NCBI GenBank assembly: GCA_018678395.1
Contig: JAHHMJ010000586.1
Location: forward strand, 1-16,630
Source of the DNA: Gemmatimonadota bacterium
Lineage (GTDB): Bacteria > Gemmatimonadota > Gemmatimonadetes > Longimicrobiales > Gaopeijiaceae
Direction: 5' to 3'
Length of the DNA stretch: 16,630 nt
Shown: positions 15,448-16,630 of the stretch, piece by piece
Layout of the letters: each line of letters starts with the position of its first letter
Position numbering within the stretch: position 1 is the first letter of the stretch
The notes under the pieces: model-generated
Told to the model about the DNA's origin: nothing
Seen by the model: only the letters and a program-made list of their open reading frames with translations
Databases searched by the model: none
Position numbers and translations under genes: made by a program

Positions 15448-16630
<1,183 letters not shown>

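Overview
This is a high-G+C bacterial chromosomal window, densely packed with genes on both strands. It shows no RNA genes, mobile elements or CRISPR arrays. The central feature is a complete alternative complex III (ACIII, actABCDEF) operon, which replaces the cytochrome bc1 complex in several phyla. Together with the codon bias and housekeeping gene content, this fits Gemmatimonadota or another ACIII-bearing phylum such as Acidobacteriota or Rhodothermota. The phylum is inferred, since no rRNA marker is present.

Layout. (1) 1-1430, minus strand: a MoxR-type AAA+ ATPase followed by a DUF58 protein that runs off the left edge. The two are coupled by a 4-base overlap. (2) 1431-1671: a divergent intergenic region with a candidate sigma70-like promoter for the act operon. 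(3) 1672-9513, plus strand: actA (pentaheme cytochrome c), actB (MopB-like plus four-cluster ferredoxin fusion with a twin-arginine signal), actC (NrfD-like quinol-site subunit), actD (DUF3341), actE (monoheme cytochrome c lipoprotein) and actF (second NrfD-like subunit), then a small META-domain lipoprotein. Spacing within the operon runs from 22 bases to an 8-base overlap. (4) 9514-9584: a short convergent gap with a hairpin that could end both operons. (5) 9585-14791, minus strand, in transcription order from the right: an eIF2B/R15P-isomerase-like protein, an acyl-CoA dehydrogenase, tatA, an MFS transporter, a TrmJ-like RNA methyltransferase and a HisN-like phosphatase. Most junctions are ATGA overlaps. 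(6) 14792-14949: a second divergent region with a candidate gcvH promoter. (7) 14950-16630, plus strand: gcvH and the first 394 codons of a full-length-type gcvP.

How the parts fit together. ACIII oxidises membrane quinol (ActC side), passes electrons through the ActB iron-sulfur clusters to the ActA and ActE hemes, and hands them to an oxidase or soluble carrier. No oxidase genes lie in the window, so the acceptor is not known from here. ActB needs the Tat pathway, and one Tat component (tatA) lies in the neighbouring minus-strand operon. The acyl-CoA dehydrogenase would feed electrons to quinone through ETF. gcvH and gcvP encode two of the glycine cleavage proteins.

I see no clearly novel system. 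The points most worth a second look are the intact four-cysteine motif in the ActB MopB-like domain, the META lipoprotein attached to the act operon, and the unassigned eIF2B-like protein.
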